Notes under the pieces: model-generated
Told to the model about the DNA's origin: nothing
Seen by the model: the letters and a program-made list of their open reading frames with translations, nothing else
Database searches by the model: none
Translations under genes and position numbers: made by a program
Assembly (NCBI GenBank): GCA_002118135.1
Contig: BDIU01000199.1
Location: 169,509-233,508 of the forward strand
DNA length: 64,000 bases
From: Trebouxia sp. TZW2008
Taxonomy: Eukaryota > Chlorophyta > Trebouxiophyceae > Trebouxiales > Trebouxiaceae
Direction: 5' to 3'
In this document: piece by piece, positions 23,901-36,285 of the stretch
Layout: the number at the start of each line of letters is the position of its first letter
Position numbering within the stretch: the stretch's first letter is position 1

Positions 23901-25462
23901 AGGTGTGTGCCTCATTACTGTCCTTGCTTGATCCTGGTTCTCCACAACAAGATTGAGGCTGCGATTTCAAGCACCTTGTGCTTTGCAAGGATACATTGCC
24001 ATGAGCACTGTGCACGCCGCTGATCTGAGGCCAAACAGCTGTTTGTGCCTGCAATGCCCAGACAAAGTAGACATGAAGGGTACAGGAGGGACAGCAGTGA
24101 CCGACCCAAACAATACAGTCAAGTCTAATCATACCCAAGTTTGCTGGAAAAGCACTTTGCAACAAGGTTGACGATGAACACAGCCTCTTGGGCATTCGTA
24201 TGATGGGCCTCCTTGCAACTTGATTTGCTCGCCAGCAATGACCCTTGATGCCAAGCCAAGGGAGCCCTGTGCAGGCACAGCCCATAAAGGCAGGACATGC
24301 TGTGGCCATTCTCCTGCCCTCCTCAGCCTACACTACATAGTGCCTGATGCTCTATTCCTTCTCTTAACGCGTATCCCACGAAACAACCACAGTACACCCT
24401 GCTGCAGGCACAGCATATCAAGGCTGAATAACTCAACTTTGACCTTTGATCCGGTTACCAGGATATGTGACCAAATGCAGAACTGCTCAAATGTCAATGA
24501 ACACTCACTGCTGGTGCAGGCACAGCCCATCAAGGCAGGGCATGCAGTAGCCATTCAGCCCTCCTCTGCGTCTCTGACTGTTCCTGATGCCCCTCGCCTG
24601 GCCTTGGACCAGCGCACTGTCTCCCGTCAAGCCTTTGACACAGCACTTGCTCAGAAAAGGAAGCAAGCAGAGGTACATTTCTGCTCAACAAATTGAAGCT
24701 TGTTGACACCTCAAGGCCTGGCTGTCGTACAAGACATTGTCTTGCGCTCTGACGCTGCCTGTTCAACATTTCTGGCCGGCCCACAAAGGCTACACAGTCA
24801 CAGGTTGTTTGCTAGTGCAATGGAATGTTGACATTGTGATAATGCAGCTGTGTGTCTCGCAAGTGACAAGCTAAACTCTGTTTGCAACTTGGCCCTGAAT
24901 GCTGTTTACACATAGACTCAGCTGATGCTGTGTATTGTCAGATTCGAGGGTCAACAGGGCTTTGCAAAATCACAGTTGCATGATTGCCATGTTGTGACAG
25001 GCTGAGGAGGCTGCACAGAAGGAGGCAAAACGGGTGGCAGAAGAAGAGGAGATCAGAGAACACCGCAAAAACCTGCAATTCAAGGTGGGTTTGAGTAGTC
25101 AACTGTAGCCACTGCAACCAAATGTATTCTTGTAGCCTTTGCTTTTCTTGCATCATGTTTGAGCTTGTCCTGTTCTGCATCAACATGCTCAAATGCATTA
25201 CTTGATTGCAACCTGCCTGGCTGTACATCCTGCTTAGTTGAGTTTGGGCAGCCCCTCTCTGCATACAGACCGTGATGCATATGCTTATGCTTGTCTGTAG
25301 AACGGCTTATTCAGCTCTTGCGCAATCAATGATTTGGGTGTTCTTGCACTGCAGGCAAAGCCTGTGCCAACATATGGGGCACCTTTCCTGCCAGCTCTGT
25401 CGGGTTCAAAGCTCACAGAAGCCAAAAGCCCAGCTTTCTGCACGCGCTCAAAGGACAAATGA
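17970..25462 (+). CDS. TPX2: TPX2-family spindle microtubule protein
   Basis: The start is ATG at 17970 and the stop TGA at 25460-25462. Recognisable exons include 17970-18171, 18245-18345, 18421-18560, 18782-18946, 19274-19346, 19732-19893, 20195-20314, 20631-20743, about 21180-21341, 21691-21774, 22553-22645, 23142-23283, 23789-23902, 24520-24672, 25001-25084 and 25355-25462. The N-terminus has the aurora-binding style YEFSAPRYYDF and SWG after NIVT. The middle carries repeated TPX2 blocks: LTEPEEVHFHT, FKAQPFNRKILDAP, PFNLSTDTRG and VPEPFQLPGDALH. The C-terminal block has PRLALDQRTVSRQAFDTAL, EEEEIREHRKNLQFKAKPVP and FLPALSGSKLTEAKSPAF, the usual end of plant TPX2. TPX2 nucleates spindle microtubules and activates Aurora kinase in mitosis. 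A few exons around 19.0, 22.0 and 22.2 kb are not fully resolved. Duplicated exon copies lie in two introns. Family call firm. Confidence 0.88.
22955..23283 (+). repeat. Duplicated TPX2 exon
   Basis: Two copies 178 bp apart encode REARRAALQASQAE followed by REKAERTAQQCRAKP (copy 1) or KEKAERAAHQYRANP (copy 2). Both acceptors (TTATAG at 22954, CAACAG at 23141) take the phase 2 end of the preceding exon. Only copy 2 continues into the conserved LPEPSF block and ends at a good donor, ACG|GTGAGT, at 23283. Copy 1 lacks an obvious donor and runs on into the space before copy 2. Copy 2 is taken as the functional exon; copy 1 is decayed or an alternative. Confidence 0.8.
24269..24560 (+). repeat. 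Duplicated start of a TPX2 exon
   Basis: The true exon (24520-24672) begins AQPIKAGHAVAIQPSSA. A copy beginning near 24274 reads AQPIKAGHAVAI then diverges, and a shorter third piece near 24406 reads AQHIKAE then stops. All three follow a TGCAG acceptor. Corresponding points are 133 and 112 bp apart. Only the last copy joins the conserved TPX2 C-terminal sequence. Confidence 0.75.
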
Positions 25463-26967
25463 CTTGATGAGAAGCAGCAGACTTGCAAAGTTGTTGCTTG
25501 AACTTCGTAGCTGATTTCAACAAGCTAGAACTGAAGTCCAGCAACCTGGAATGCATCTGCAATATTGTGCGAGCAGTTGACCAATACAGGACATTGTGTC
25601 TTGGTGGCAGGCTGTACTTCGTACTGAGTTTGAACATGCACCCAAAAGAAAAGCCTTCGGTGCAGTGTTGCACGCTCTAGAAATGTGATCACTTAACCTG
25701 ACTCAAATACTTTTAGCTTTTCTGGCTCAGCCTGCATTTCTAACAGCTTGATCAAGCTTCATGAAGGGAGCACGGTGGGGAGGAAGCATCAGCTTTCATC
25801 AAGGCGTGTGCAGCTGCTCTCAACCATACAGAGCATCAATTGCTGCAACAGTTGCTATGCGCTCACAAGTCGTGCTGGTTTTGATCCAGGTGCTCATTTG
25901 GCGATATCGTGTGGTTGCATGAGGCGTCGCTTAAATTTGACAGCCACTCGTGCTGTCTGAAGTGTTTCTGTTTGAGTGTCAGTCATAGCTGCTCAACCAA
26001 AAGTTGCACACAGTTGCGGGCTGGTGGCCTGAACATTATCTGAAACTTGTCTATCAGGCAGTAGTAAGTATGGCAAGCAATCACAAACACCACTCACAAT
26101 ATCGAAGACCAAAAATACGTGGCTGGTAATTTTGTAGTCAATGGGTGTAAATCTAAAAGAAGATCTGAAAGAATGTGCCAACAGCTGAAGTTGATGATGG
26201 TACTGCCTCACGCCACTATTGAACACATAGCACGCGGGTATGAAGCTTATGATTGCAGCTCTGACTTTGAGTTGTGCTGTGTGTCACTGCAGACAGCAAG
26301 CCATCTGTTAGCTGTTAACACGGCATACCACTGCAGGTGAACATGTATCTGTTGCAGCACGTTTGAGAATGCTCAAAGGTTCAGCAGAGCAATGTGAATA
26401 TGCTTCCAGTACAACTTTGCAGCCTGTGCTTTTGCCTTGCACAAGAGCAGACACCATCGACGCTAGTTGCAAGCATCATTGTGCTGAAAACAGAGGAGCA
26501 CATTGCTCACCTTACAGCCTTCTTAGCGAACGGTGTGGTCAAACAATGAAGTGACACAAGTATTGCAAGAAAGATGGCCCGTAGTGTCTGGGCCAACGCA
26601 GACCTGATGGCTAGCCAGGGGACCCTGCAGTAATAGGCTTTGCAGTTTTGGTCCAATATCACACGTATCAAAGATTGTCTCCACCTTGGCAAAGCACGTA
26701 TGCGCTGCAAAGCTTTGCTTGGAAAACATGTTCATCACTTCAGTGTTGCCAGTGCAAGCAGGCCAAACGCTGATACTGCCTTCAAGATGGGATGTCTGAT
26801 GAAATTCAGTCAGATGTGTCAGGCTGCACAAGTCAAGCAACGCACACATTTTCATGACTCAGCTGCTAAACGCTGCTGTAGAAGCTGCAATCCCGGGATG
26901 TCCTTACTCCCAATTTCCAGTTACAAAGCCTGAAAGCATGAACTTTTCTTGTCTGTCTGTTCTGAGC
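25463..26967. other. Convergent intergenic region
   Basis: The region lies between the 3' ends of TPX2 (+) and SQD2 (-). Short open frames occur on both strands but none has splice-consistent partners or recognisable motifs. No repeat or RNA gene was seen. Confidence 0.5.
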
Positions 26968-29880
26968 TCACCAGCGGCGGCTTCTGTTACGGCGTATGGC
27001 ACGCTGATACTGGTGCTCCCTAAGGCGTTGAGTAGCAGGCAGCCAGCCCCACCGCTCAACCTCTAAGCGAGCTGCAGCGCCCACTGCTGCCCGCCTCTCA
27101 GGACTGGCAAGCAGGTCCGCTGTGATTTGAGCCGCCTGTGCATAATCGCCGGGAGGATACAAGAAGCCTGCACAGCACCAGCAAGATGTTGTGAGCCCAA
27201 TCCTTATATCGTCATATCACATCTACCTACAATTTGCAGTAAGCGTACTGATCTCATGACCATGCTAGGGTCATGCATGCAAGCAATTTGTTCCCTTTTT
27301 ATCATATGCATTGGCAATCTAAGGCATGACGGCTTTCAAAATTGGGCTATCCATGTCAATCCAGTAGCTAGGCTGAAGCAGTGCTGAGGTGTGTGTTTGC
27401 TCTCGCCTTATGTCACAGGTTACCAATCAGCATTCATCAAAGGTATAACATGTACGTGCAAAGTTAGGGTCAGACCTGTGACTCCAGGGTTGGTGAGGAT
27501 ATCGGTGAGACCGCCAGCAGCAACTGCAACGACGGGCAGCCCAGACGCCATAGCCTCTAGAGCCACAAACCCTAGCGTCTCGCTTTCACTGGGCATCATG
27601 AAAACATCCCCACTGGCGTATGCTGCTGACAGGTCGTCTCCACTCATCTGACCCTGCCGAGGCAACGAAAACACAATTTTGCTTACTGCAGCCAAGTGTC
27701 AGGTCAAGTCTCATTCAATTTTATCACGCTAAACTGCTCAAGCGCAGGTCACTCTGCTGACTCAGGTGCAGCAATAGCAACAGCGTTTATGAATGGCAGA
27801 TGGTGGCAGAATGCAAAACATTGCATGCAACTACAGGCACTCATTAAACTTACTCATCCCCTAAATAGAGTGTGCTGGTTGTAGCGTTGCATTTAATGAG
27901 TGCCTGGTCAGTCTTGGAAACCTGATGCATTCCTCATGCCAAAAGCAACATAGGGTTTGCTGTGCCCAGGCAGTGCATTGAAGGGCGGCGTGCAAGCCTG
28001 ACCATGAACTGGACATTTGGCATGTCTGCAAACTCTTGCTGAAGGGTGGCCCGCTCTGGTCCATCACCAACGAAGGCCAGGCGTGTATTGCTGGGTAGGT
28101 CAGCCATGATGGTCTTCAAAGCGCTCAGATTCTTTTCTGCAGCCATCGCAGCAGATGAGCATTGTGAGCAGCAGTTGCAGCACTAGCAATTACATTGCAC
28201 AGTCTTGCTGATGATGTATTCCAGACTAGCAGTACGCCGCTTTGCAAACATACAACAAATCTTGATCTAGTCTGGTAGCTTTGACATCTTGCAGCAGCGT
28301 TTGTTTGACTGCTTCTTCCTAGTGTATTAAGTTGACCTGCAACACTAGCATTGTCTGCAGAACAAGGGACGCTGCTATCCAAGGGTTGTCTCATGACACA
28401 CCCTTCTTCTTTTTTTCTTGCTTCTGGTCTCATTATTTGCATGGTAGTGTGCAAAACGCAAGCTGAAGAGGTGGCAAGGGCATACCAGCACCCAGGCGGC
28501 CAACATGGACCAGCAGCGGGGCCTCTGGATGGCCATTGCTCAGTCTAGCCCTCATGGCGTCACACCTGTAGTTAGGGTTGAATCTGACAGTGTCCACACC
28601 CCTTTGCCATACCTCTATTCGTTCTGCTGTGCATTTATGCGCTGCCAACTCACGCTGCAGCAGAAGCACATAGTTGCCGTAGCACTTACAGCAACAGCAT
28701 TCTGGCATTTGCAATGCTGCCATTTTAGCATACCCCCCAGGCTAGATGCAGCATCGACAAAGTAGGTTTTGGCTGTTTGCTGAGCATTGCACTGCCTAAT
28801 ATACGGGCAGGATCTGTGAGTTGAACACACCTGCATGACCTGAGATGTGACAAGCGTGACATCGGAAATCCAGGTGCAGAAGCGAATTACGAGCCACATT
28901 GGCGTGATCAGGCCCCTCCACAGCTTGTAGCGAGGTATGTAATCTGCACGCAGGCAGACCGTATAGATTCAGGCAACAACCTGAGGCACTGATCAGGCAA
29001 GTGGTGGAAGATCAGTTTGCGCATTGCAGGCAAGGAAGCAATCACACAGCAAGGCATTGGATGGCATCTAAGCAGGGAGGCAAAGCAGTGGCACCTGGTA
29101 CATGAGTGTGATAAGAAACCACCAGAGGCAAATCCAGCAGTTTGGCATACAGGATGCCAGCAAACACCAGCACACCAGGAGAGGAAACATGTATGACATC
29201 TGGTCTTGTCATGATCAGATGCCAGAAGACACGTATGGATAGCCCAAGGGACAGAAGCAAAGTGGACGACTTGTAGAATGGCAGCTTGAAGCCAAGCACA
29301 TTCACAACCTGCACCAGAAAGGTTGCTCAGTACTGAATAAGATCATGGCAAGACTTTGAAGAATAGCCTTGTGCTCAGCTGAGCAAATTGGGGTAGAGCT
29401 GCCAGTAGCTGAGTGAAGTCAGGAAACAGCATATAAAGTGTGACACAGCGTTGCTGATCCTCACCCTCGCGCCGAAGTAGTGTTTCGGCGGGTTGACGTC
29501 TGGTGTCACAACCGTGACATCATCGCCAAGCTCTGCGGCACGATAGCTCGTTCAAGCTCGAAGTGACGCTTCTGAACGAATATGGAAGGCAGCAGCCTAC
29601 CTCTCAGTCCTTGTATGAGACATTCAAACCTGTTCTTCATGCCAGAAACATGGCTGAACGGACTTGGTTCGACAAATATGGCAACTTTCCTTCGAATCTG
29701 AGCAGCAATTGTTTGACCTGTGACACCTTGCGCGCTAGCTGTGTCCGGAACGGAGGCCGTGGCTCTGATAGGCATGTGCCGCCTCATTCTGAAGCCTGGC
29801 AACGAAGATTGCATGCCAGCTTGCGGCATGCGAGGAGGGCGAGCGTTCGACAAGTCGAAGCATGGTGATTGCAGAAGCAT
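26968..29880 (-). CDS. SQD2: Sulfoquinovosyl transferase SQD2 (plastid sulfolipid synthase)
   Basis: The start is ATG at 29878-29880 and the stop at 26968-26970. The first exon 29601-29880 has a transit-peptide-like N-terminus rich in Arg, Ser and Ala, then [20 protein letters not shown], the GT-B family nucleotide-sugar start. Exon 29465-29532 gives [20 protein letters not shown]. Later exons give [77 protein letters not shown] and the E-x7-E motif [20 protein letters not shown]. The end is [19 protein letters not shown]. The enzyme transfers sulfoquinovose from UDP-sulfoquinovose to diacylglycerol to make SQDG of thylakoid membranes. The sequence order matches the family throughout with no missing motif. 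It is head-to-head with the reticulon-like gene, start codons 225 bp apart. Confidence 0.93.
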
Positions 29881-30105
29881 GGAAAGTTCCGACGCTAGCT
29901 TTTTACCGCTTGAGCTTGACGTGACGCGACATTAGAGCACAAGGGGCAACAGCTAATAGACTGTTGCACGCAATATTCGCTGCTTGCCTTGCGGATGTGA
30001 ACAAGTTTTTGTGCGGAGCATCTCAGCGACGAGCTGCAGCAGTTCGAACCAAGGCACGTGAGGTAAGGGAAGAAGTGCGCAAGTCTCGCAGAATTCACTT
30101 CCGAC
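29881..30105. promoter_or_regulatory. Short bidirectional promoter region SQD2/reticulon-like
   Basis: Only 225 bp separate the two divergent start codons, so both promoters must sit here or overlap transcribed sequence. No named promoter element could be assigned. Confidence 0.5.
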
Positions 30106-33100
30106 ATGGCTTCCGCAAGTTCAGCTCTGATCTTAGCTGAAAGCAACTTGCGACGTCACAGCAATCCCTCGTGCCAAAGTGCCTTTGCCAAAACTGTTTG
30201 CAGCGCGTCTGTTGGGCCCAGTCTGTCGCGATTGGCGCAAGGCAGCATGACAGGTGCGTGCAGCATCGGACTGTGCAGACTGTGGCAACGCTATGCACTG
30301 CGATGCTGTACCTACCAATGGTTGACACACAACAGTCAGCAGGCGTGTATGCTGCTGCAGTGTACGAGTGCCGATGCGGCTTTGAAAGCGGTACTGCTGT
30401 CGGTTTTCAAAGGCATATTGCCCGGAACAAAGGCGGGTTTGCGCTCGCCTTGGCACTCTCTACTTGCTACTTGAGATGTGCTTTGTCTTCTTAGACGTGC
30501 GACGTGCTTGCAGGCGATACAGGGAAGCACCGTATGGTCAATAGGTCAAACGCAGCAGCAAAACCAGTCAGTAGACTGGCAGCAGATGCAGACACGACAC
30601 CTCAGAGCGAGGCTCCTTCCACATCGGAGAGATCCTGGTCGGGCAGCGTGTCGGCGTCAGGTGCACAGAGACATCTGCATTTTTGAGTGTTATGCACTGA
30701 TCACTCACACCTTTTTAATTGCCTGACACAGATCACCCTTCTACTGCTGGCGCTGTACAGGCTTCAAGTGCCAGGCAAGGGCTAAGTTGCAGCTGAATTT
30801 TGAGTTACAAGAATCATCTGATGCACAAGCTGTACCTTTTGATAACATGTGCACATCAAAAAGTGTGTGTGCCTTTGCAGACCTGCTCCCCAAAACAAGC
30901 AACACACAGATGTTCAGGCACAGAACAGACTAGAAGCATCCAGCTCAGGTAAATTATTCTGTTTTACTACACTTAGGCCCACATTCCCCAGGGCAGCACT
31001 GTTATCTTGACGCTGTGAAATGTATCACTGAAAATGAAATCAAGTGGTGACATCAAGGCACCGACCATGCTGTCCATGTGTCGTTGTGCATTGGTCCTCA
31101 ACGTGTCAACACACAATGTGAGCCTCATAGGTGGTGACAGTAGTTGGGAGAAAGTCAGCAGGCTTTCAGACAGCGGTGAAGAGGCGCCCTCTCCTGCTGA
31201 TGACTATGCAGCCTTGACTGCGCAGCTGGCTGCTTCAGGCCCAGCTGGCGGCACCAGAGCCAGGACAAAACGCCCCACCTCAGCAGTGAGCATTCATCTG
31301 CCTGTTTGTGCACACGCAGCATAGGTGTCAGTATTGCACTTGAAGCTTGCAACATGAGCATCTTTTTAAGTTGTCCTGTCTGCTTGCTTAGACACTGTTA
31401 TGCGGACTGTTCACCTTACGTCTGATCAAGACCTGGTCGTGCCTGATGTCAAAACCAGCATCAAACGCTGTGCTTGTGGTCTGTTCAGCAGGTGACAAAG
31501 TCCAAGCTAGTATCTCAACAGTCACAGGACCTCAATCAAGTTCCTCAGACAGCTGCTCCACCGCTTGAAGACAGAAAGGATGAGCTTACAGGTCCACGCA
31601 ACGCAAACTTGCCAGCCATGTCGCCACAGGCTACCAGCTCGGCCCCCGCATTTCCAGCATCACCAGTAACTCATGCATTTGATACAGCAGCAAGTCCTGA
31701 AGCAGCGTCCCCAAGCAGAGGTCCCCAAGCAGAGTCCTTACAGCAAGAAAGCCCAGCTGCTGGCAGTCGCAGAGCTGACATTGGTGCAAGCACTGGTGCC
31801 ACTCAAGATGTTACTTCTGAGCCCAGTACAAGCAACAGCAAGCAGGCAGATCAAGTTGCTGCCTCTCCATCAGGTGTGTGGACACTCTGCGGATGTGAAG
31901 CTGCCATGTGCACTGGAATTTGATTTTAATCACACAGCAGCAACCTTGAAACAAAAGGTTGAACAGAAGGAGACTGATGCAAAATGCGCTCATATTTTTG
32001 CAAAAGCATATTTCTTGTTTGAACATGCCAGCATTGCATGTCCTGCAGTAAGTTGAGCCTGGTATGATGTACCCTTCACATGAGGCACATCGGGCACACA
32101 ACATCACTCTCAAGCTGGTGCCATGACATGTCAGGGCTCAGGAAAACCTGTTTGAAGTAGACAACTGCAGACCTCCCATTCGTCCCCGCCGGAATAATGT
32201 TATGCCTGGATGCAGGTCAAGGTGCTGCACATGGTAGGCAGCTGCCCACCCTCACAGCTAGCTCTCCCCCTTCACCCACTGCTGCAACATCACCAACAAG
32301 AGATCCAATCCCGCCCTCAGTTGCAGGTCAGAATCCTGCGCTTGTACAGCTTGATGCTTGAGCAACAGCAGAGCAAGTCTTTGCGTGATTGCTTCACCTT
32401 ATTGCTACAACTCGCTAGAGCTTTGGGCCAGCAGGCAGAGGAGATGCTGCTATGCAGGTCCTCCGCTGGTCAGAAAGTCTCTGGGAGTGGTGCATTGGCT
32501 GAGAGCATCCACAGATGCTGCCCTTACAATGCAACCGGCAACTGCTCAGGTCAGAGCACTTATGCACTGCTGTGGGTCATAGCGCGTGCCTCCACTGATT
32601 CATTTAGCTAGAAGCTCTGCTTGCGTATCCTGTCTGCCTCTCCATTCAGTCAGTAACAGAAGTGTAAGCAGCATGCTTTGTGAACAGTGAACAAATGCAC
32701 GAGCATTGCTGTCTTGCTTTCCAGCAGCAGGGCAGTTGGTGCTTTTGAAGTAGATCAGCTGTGGCCTAACAGTCTGGCATACATGCATCAAACCCAGCAT
32801 CCACCAGACAAGCTCAGCTGGTCAACTCTGGTGTCTGCTGCAGAGCATACAAGCTTTAGAGCAAAGGAATGCATGCTCAGCAGATGATGTGGAGGCTGTA
32901 TTGCTGTGGCAGCAGCCCATGCAGACCAGCAAGGTGTTCTTGGGCGGCATGTACCTGCTCATCTGCCTGCGTCAGCTAGCCCTGGGTGACTGCCTGCCCC
33001 ACCATACTGTTCTTTGATTGGCACAAAGAGTTGCAGAGAACTTTTTGTTAGATCTTCTCAGAGCAAGAAGTGAGATTCTGTGCGTCAGACTGCAAGATTT

Positions 33101-34637
33101 CTGCATATGGCCGCAGTGAACTGGGGTCATCCCTTAATGTTTGTCTCATTGCTAGCAATTGAATGACCATCTGTACAGCATTCTGGCCTACATCTTATTA
33201 TTCAGACCCTGCAGTAGAAGAGCAGTTAGATGCTGCAAGGCAAAATTACACAAGCATTGCAGCCTTTCTGTCATTCAAAAAACTGTCAATGCAGTAGACA
33301 AGATGACTAGTCACTGCTGCTGCAGGTGTGGAGCTTCTGCAGCCGTCAACAGCCATAGCTGGTCTGCTGCTGGCAGTGTTGCTGGGCAACACAGTCAGGG
33401 TTGCAGTCTTTGCTCCAAGCAGCACTTTGCCCAGAAGGGAGCTGGCGTTGCAGGCACAAGTCAGCCAGGCAGTCTCCAGAAGGGCTGCCCAGTTGGCATC
33501 TCTCCTTGGGGCTGTAGCTGTGCTCATGCACCGTCGCTTGTCAGGTCTGACCTTCATCTGAAAGGCTGCCACCTGCTCTGCATATTTTGCCTTAGGCCAA
33601 AGTCAGCTTCACCATACTGTCCTATCTGTCCTTTTTTGCTATTCTTGAAGGGCTTTGACTGCTCAGTTACGCATGGCAGGCTGCAAGCATGAAGTAGTGA
33701 GACCCAACATCCTGTCAAGGTGAAAATTTTGAAGCTTGTGTACTGTTTCACCTGGTCCAAAGGGGCATTGCTTTGCATTGTTTGACCAGCACTGGGCACA
33801 GCAACTTGTGCTAGGGCAGACTATGTCCTGTCGCCACGCAGCTGTGCATGCTTGTAGGTCATGACCGCACAGGGACCACAGTGTGGCTGGCTCTCACTCT
33901 CTGGGTCATCATGGCTGTAGGCGAGGCAGCACTGCTAGCACAATCCAGCATGGCCATAGCTGTATGGTGTGCACTGTTTGGCTTGCCCAGCCTGTACCTG
34001 CAATGCCGCCACATCCTGGATGTGCTGGTTGAAGAAGCACTGCAGCTTGTTGCTGCCTTCCTGAGAGCAGGTGAGCTGCCGATCCTGTACTGCCTGCACT
34101 TGAGATTATCAGATGGCAAAGTTGTGATAGCAGGCAGGATGCTGCCGTCATCCGACAGTGGTTTTGCACTTGCGATGCTTGCAAAAGGCTGTCCTGCAGC
34201 TGTGCGTCTGAGCAGCCAGCTGAACGCTGACTGCTTGGAAAGTGGGTGTGCTCAGCTTGTTCTGCAGCTGGTCTAGAACTGCAAGTTGCAGATGAGTCAT
34301 GCGTCATCCCGTGGTGAACACAATCTTGAAGTACTGATGGCCCACAAGTGATGTTCTGCTGTGATAGCCATATTTCGTCCTTGGACTGTAAAGAAATTGG
34401 AATCCTTGCCAATTTTTTGTTTCAAAACATTACTTGACGTGCAATGCAGGTCAACGGGGCACTCTGATGTTTGCTGCGGGTGCGGGTCTGCTGGTTTTGA
34501 TGGCGGTTCCTCTGAGCCTTTTTGCACGGCTATCACTTGCAGTGCTGACAATTGCAAATGTGCTGTTTTGGAAAGCATGCATGCCAGCAGCAAGGCCAAC
34601 AGCTAGGCCAGCAACAAGGCCAGCAATCAAACGTTAG
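30106..34637 (+). CDS. Reticulon-like ER membrane protein with N-terminal zinc finger
   Basis: The start is ATG at 30106 and the stop TAG at 34635-34637. Exon 1 (30106-30253) encodes a Ser/Ala-rich start. The next exon gives YECRCGFESGTAVGFQRHIARNK, and after splicing GDTGKHRM, so the finger would have two Cys and two His. A long Ser/Pro/Ala/Gln-rich middle part follows (exons near 31.1, 31.5-31.9, 32.2 and 32.45 kb). The C-terminal part is a reticulon-type hairpin domain: DVEAVLLWQQPMQTSKVFLG, GLLLAVLLGNTVRVAVF, TVWLALTLWVIMAVGEAALL, an amphipathic VLVEEALQLVAAFL, and TLMFAAGAGLLVLMAVPLSL, ending in a basic tail with RP repeats. Reticulons curve tubular ER membrane. The finger plus hairpin fusion is unusual. 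The donor after NK would be GC (AAAG|GCGGGT), which is uncertain. Reticulon is the best call from the LLW..P..S.VF start; other multi-pass ER proteins are possible. Confidence 0.6.
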
Positions 34638-35292
34638 ACCTGGTATGCAGTCTTGGAAGTACTACTTCTGCCGTGTATGTATCATAACGCACCTTTCTGT
34701 GCAGCAACTGACAGATCAAATGTGTATGAAAAGCAGATTTAGCTGTGGCCATCAAGCACATCTGAGTTTAGTCAAGCAATCTTGTCTTTTCTAGCTGTGT
34801 CCCCTGTTGATACCAGTCTGCCCACAGATACATTGCTAGGCAAAGCTTGGTGTTGTGGTCAGACTGCAAAGCCTTACAATGTCATTTGACACAGTCTTTC
34901 CATATGCTTTAGTTAGTCTATCCAGTGCAACGACAATTTTGATCACATAGGACATGTTTGCTGTCTCCGCTGTGTATACTTGCTGTCTTTTCCAATGAAC
35001 GGTGTCAAACAGTGTAGAGGCTCAAGGCTCCACATCTGCATGCATTGCCATGCCTAATCTCTGAACAGGGCCCTTGAAATATGGAACAAAACAGGTTCGG
35101 AAATTCAGAAGATGAGGCTTTTCAACAAGCTGAAGAGAGAGAATAATTTTACAATCTTTCAATTTTGCACACAACATGACACCAACAAGCGTAAGGTCAC
35201 GGTCAAACTGCATAGAGCAAAGCACTTCCAAGTGATCACGCACCATCAGAACTGATGTGCTGGCAGACACAGTCAGGATTGGAACCGTGCGC
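34638..35292. other. Intergenic region
   Basis: The region holds the 3' end of the reticulon-like gene and the 5' region of the acyl-CoA-binding gene, both on the plus strand. A minus-strand open frame (35022-35294) has no motif or spliced partner and is not accepted. Confidence 0.5.
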
Positions 35293-36285
35293 ATGGACGG
35301 GGAAGACGCATTCCAAGCTGCAGCAGACTTTGTGGAGGCACACGTTGATCAGATCGATGACAAGTGCAAGTTGAGGCTGTACGGCCTGTTCAAACAAGCG
35401 AGCTCAGGCGCATGTTCGACAGCTAAACCTTCTTTCTTTGATTTCAAGGGACGAGCAAAATGGTGAGCAACTTGAGCAATTCGCATTCGAGAGCAAAAGT
35501 AGACAGCAGATCTGTCAGGATGCTGCTTGAACAGGTCCGCCTGGGACAGCGTCCGAGACTTTAGCCAAGAAGACGCCATGATGAGTTACGTCAAATTGGT
35601 ATCTTCCCTGTTTCCTGGCTTCAAAGCAGCTGAGGCTCAGCCTCAAAGGCGACAAGGCCCAGCAGGACCTGTGTTCAGCTCCCTGGCTCACCATGCTGCA
35701 AGCGAAGAGCTTGCCAGCGACCTTGTGAGTCCCGTTTGGGCTCTTATCGCTATCTGGCAATCTGCAAAGCCTCTCACTGACTCCTGCCGCTTCATGTAGC
35801 CAGTAGACAGTCTTCATATCAGAGCCAGCCAAGGGGACATCTCAGCCATAATGCAGCTCCTTGATACCGGCATACCAATTGATCAGCGAGATGATCAAGG
35901 CTGTACAGCACTGCACTGGGCCGCTGATAGAGGTGCAGAAGATGTATGGCTGCATCCCTATGGGCTGAACCAATGCCATGCCTGTCAGAGGTAAACAATT
36001 TGTGTGGCAGCGTAGGTCATCAAGTTGCTATTGTCACGGGGAGCTGATGTGAGTGCAAAAGATGAAGATGGGCAGACGCCGTTTCAGTATGCACTCTTGT
36101 GCGACCACAATCAGGTATGTATGGCTGACGCCATAGCACATATACCTTTTGCAATCAGCAGTCAGCACGCGTTGCTGACATCCAGCTTTTGATCCTGAAG
36201 TCGCATGTGGCATATGCAAATGACCTTATGACCAGCACAGCCTGTTCTGCAGATTTGCAACCAGCTGAAGCAGGCTGGTGGTTGA
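35293..36285 (+). CDS. Acyl-CoA-binding protein with ankyrin repeats (ACBD6-like)
   Basis: Five exons close in frame at 215 residues: 35293-35462, 35535-35724, 35800-35943, 36016-36114 and 36241-36285. The acyl-CoA-binding domain fills the N-terminal half: AFQAAADFVEAH, KLRLYGLFKQAS, PSFFDFKGRAKWSAWDSV and QEDAMMSYVKLVSSLFP. These correspond to the LYGLYKQ, KxKWxAW and YV ligand-pocket motifs of the family. Two ankyrin repeats follow: DDQGCTALHWAADRGAEDV and DEDGQTPFQYALLC. The protein should bind long-chain acyl-CoA esters in the cytosol and hand them to partners through the ankyrin part. A possible alternative end exists: a donor overlapping the stop (GGTG|GTTGAC) could join in phase to an open helical segment starting at 36455. 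Confidence 0.9.
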
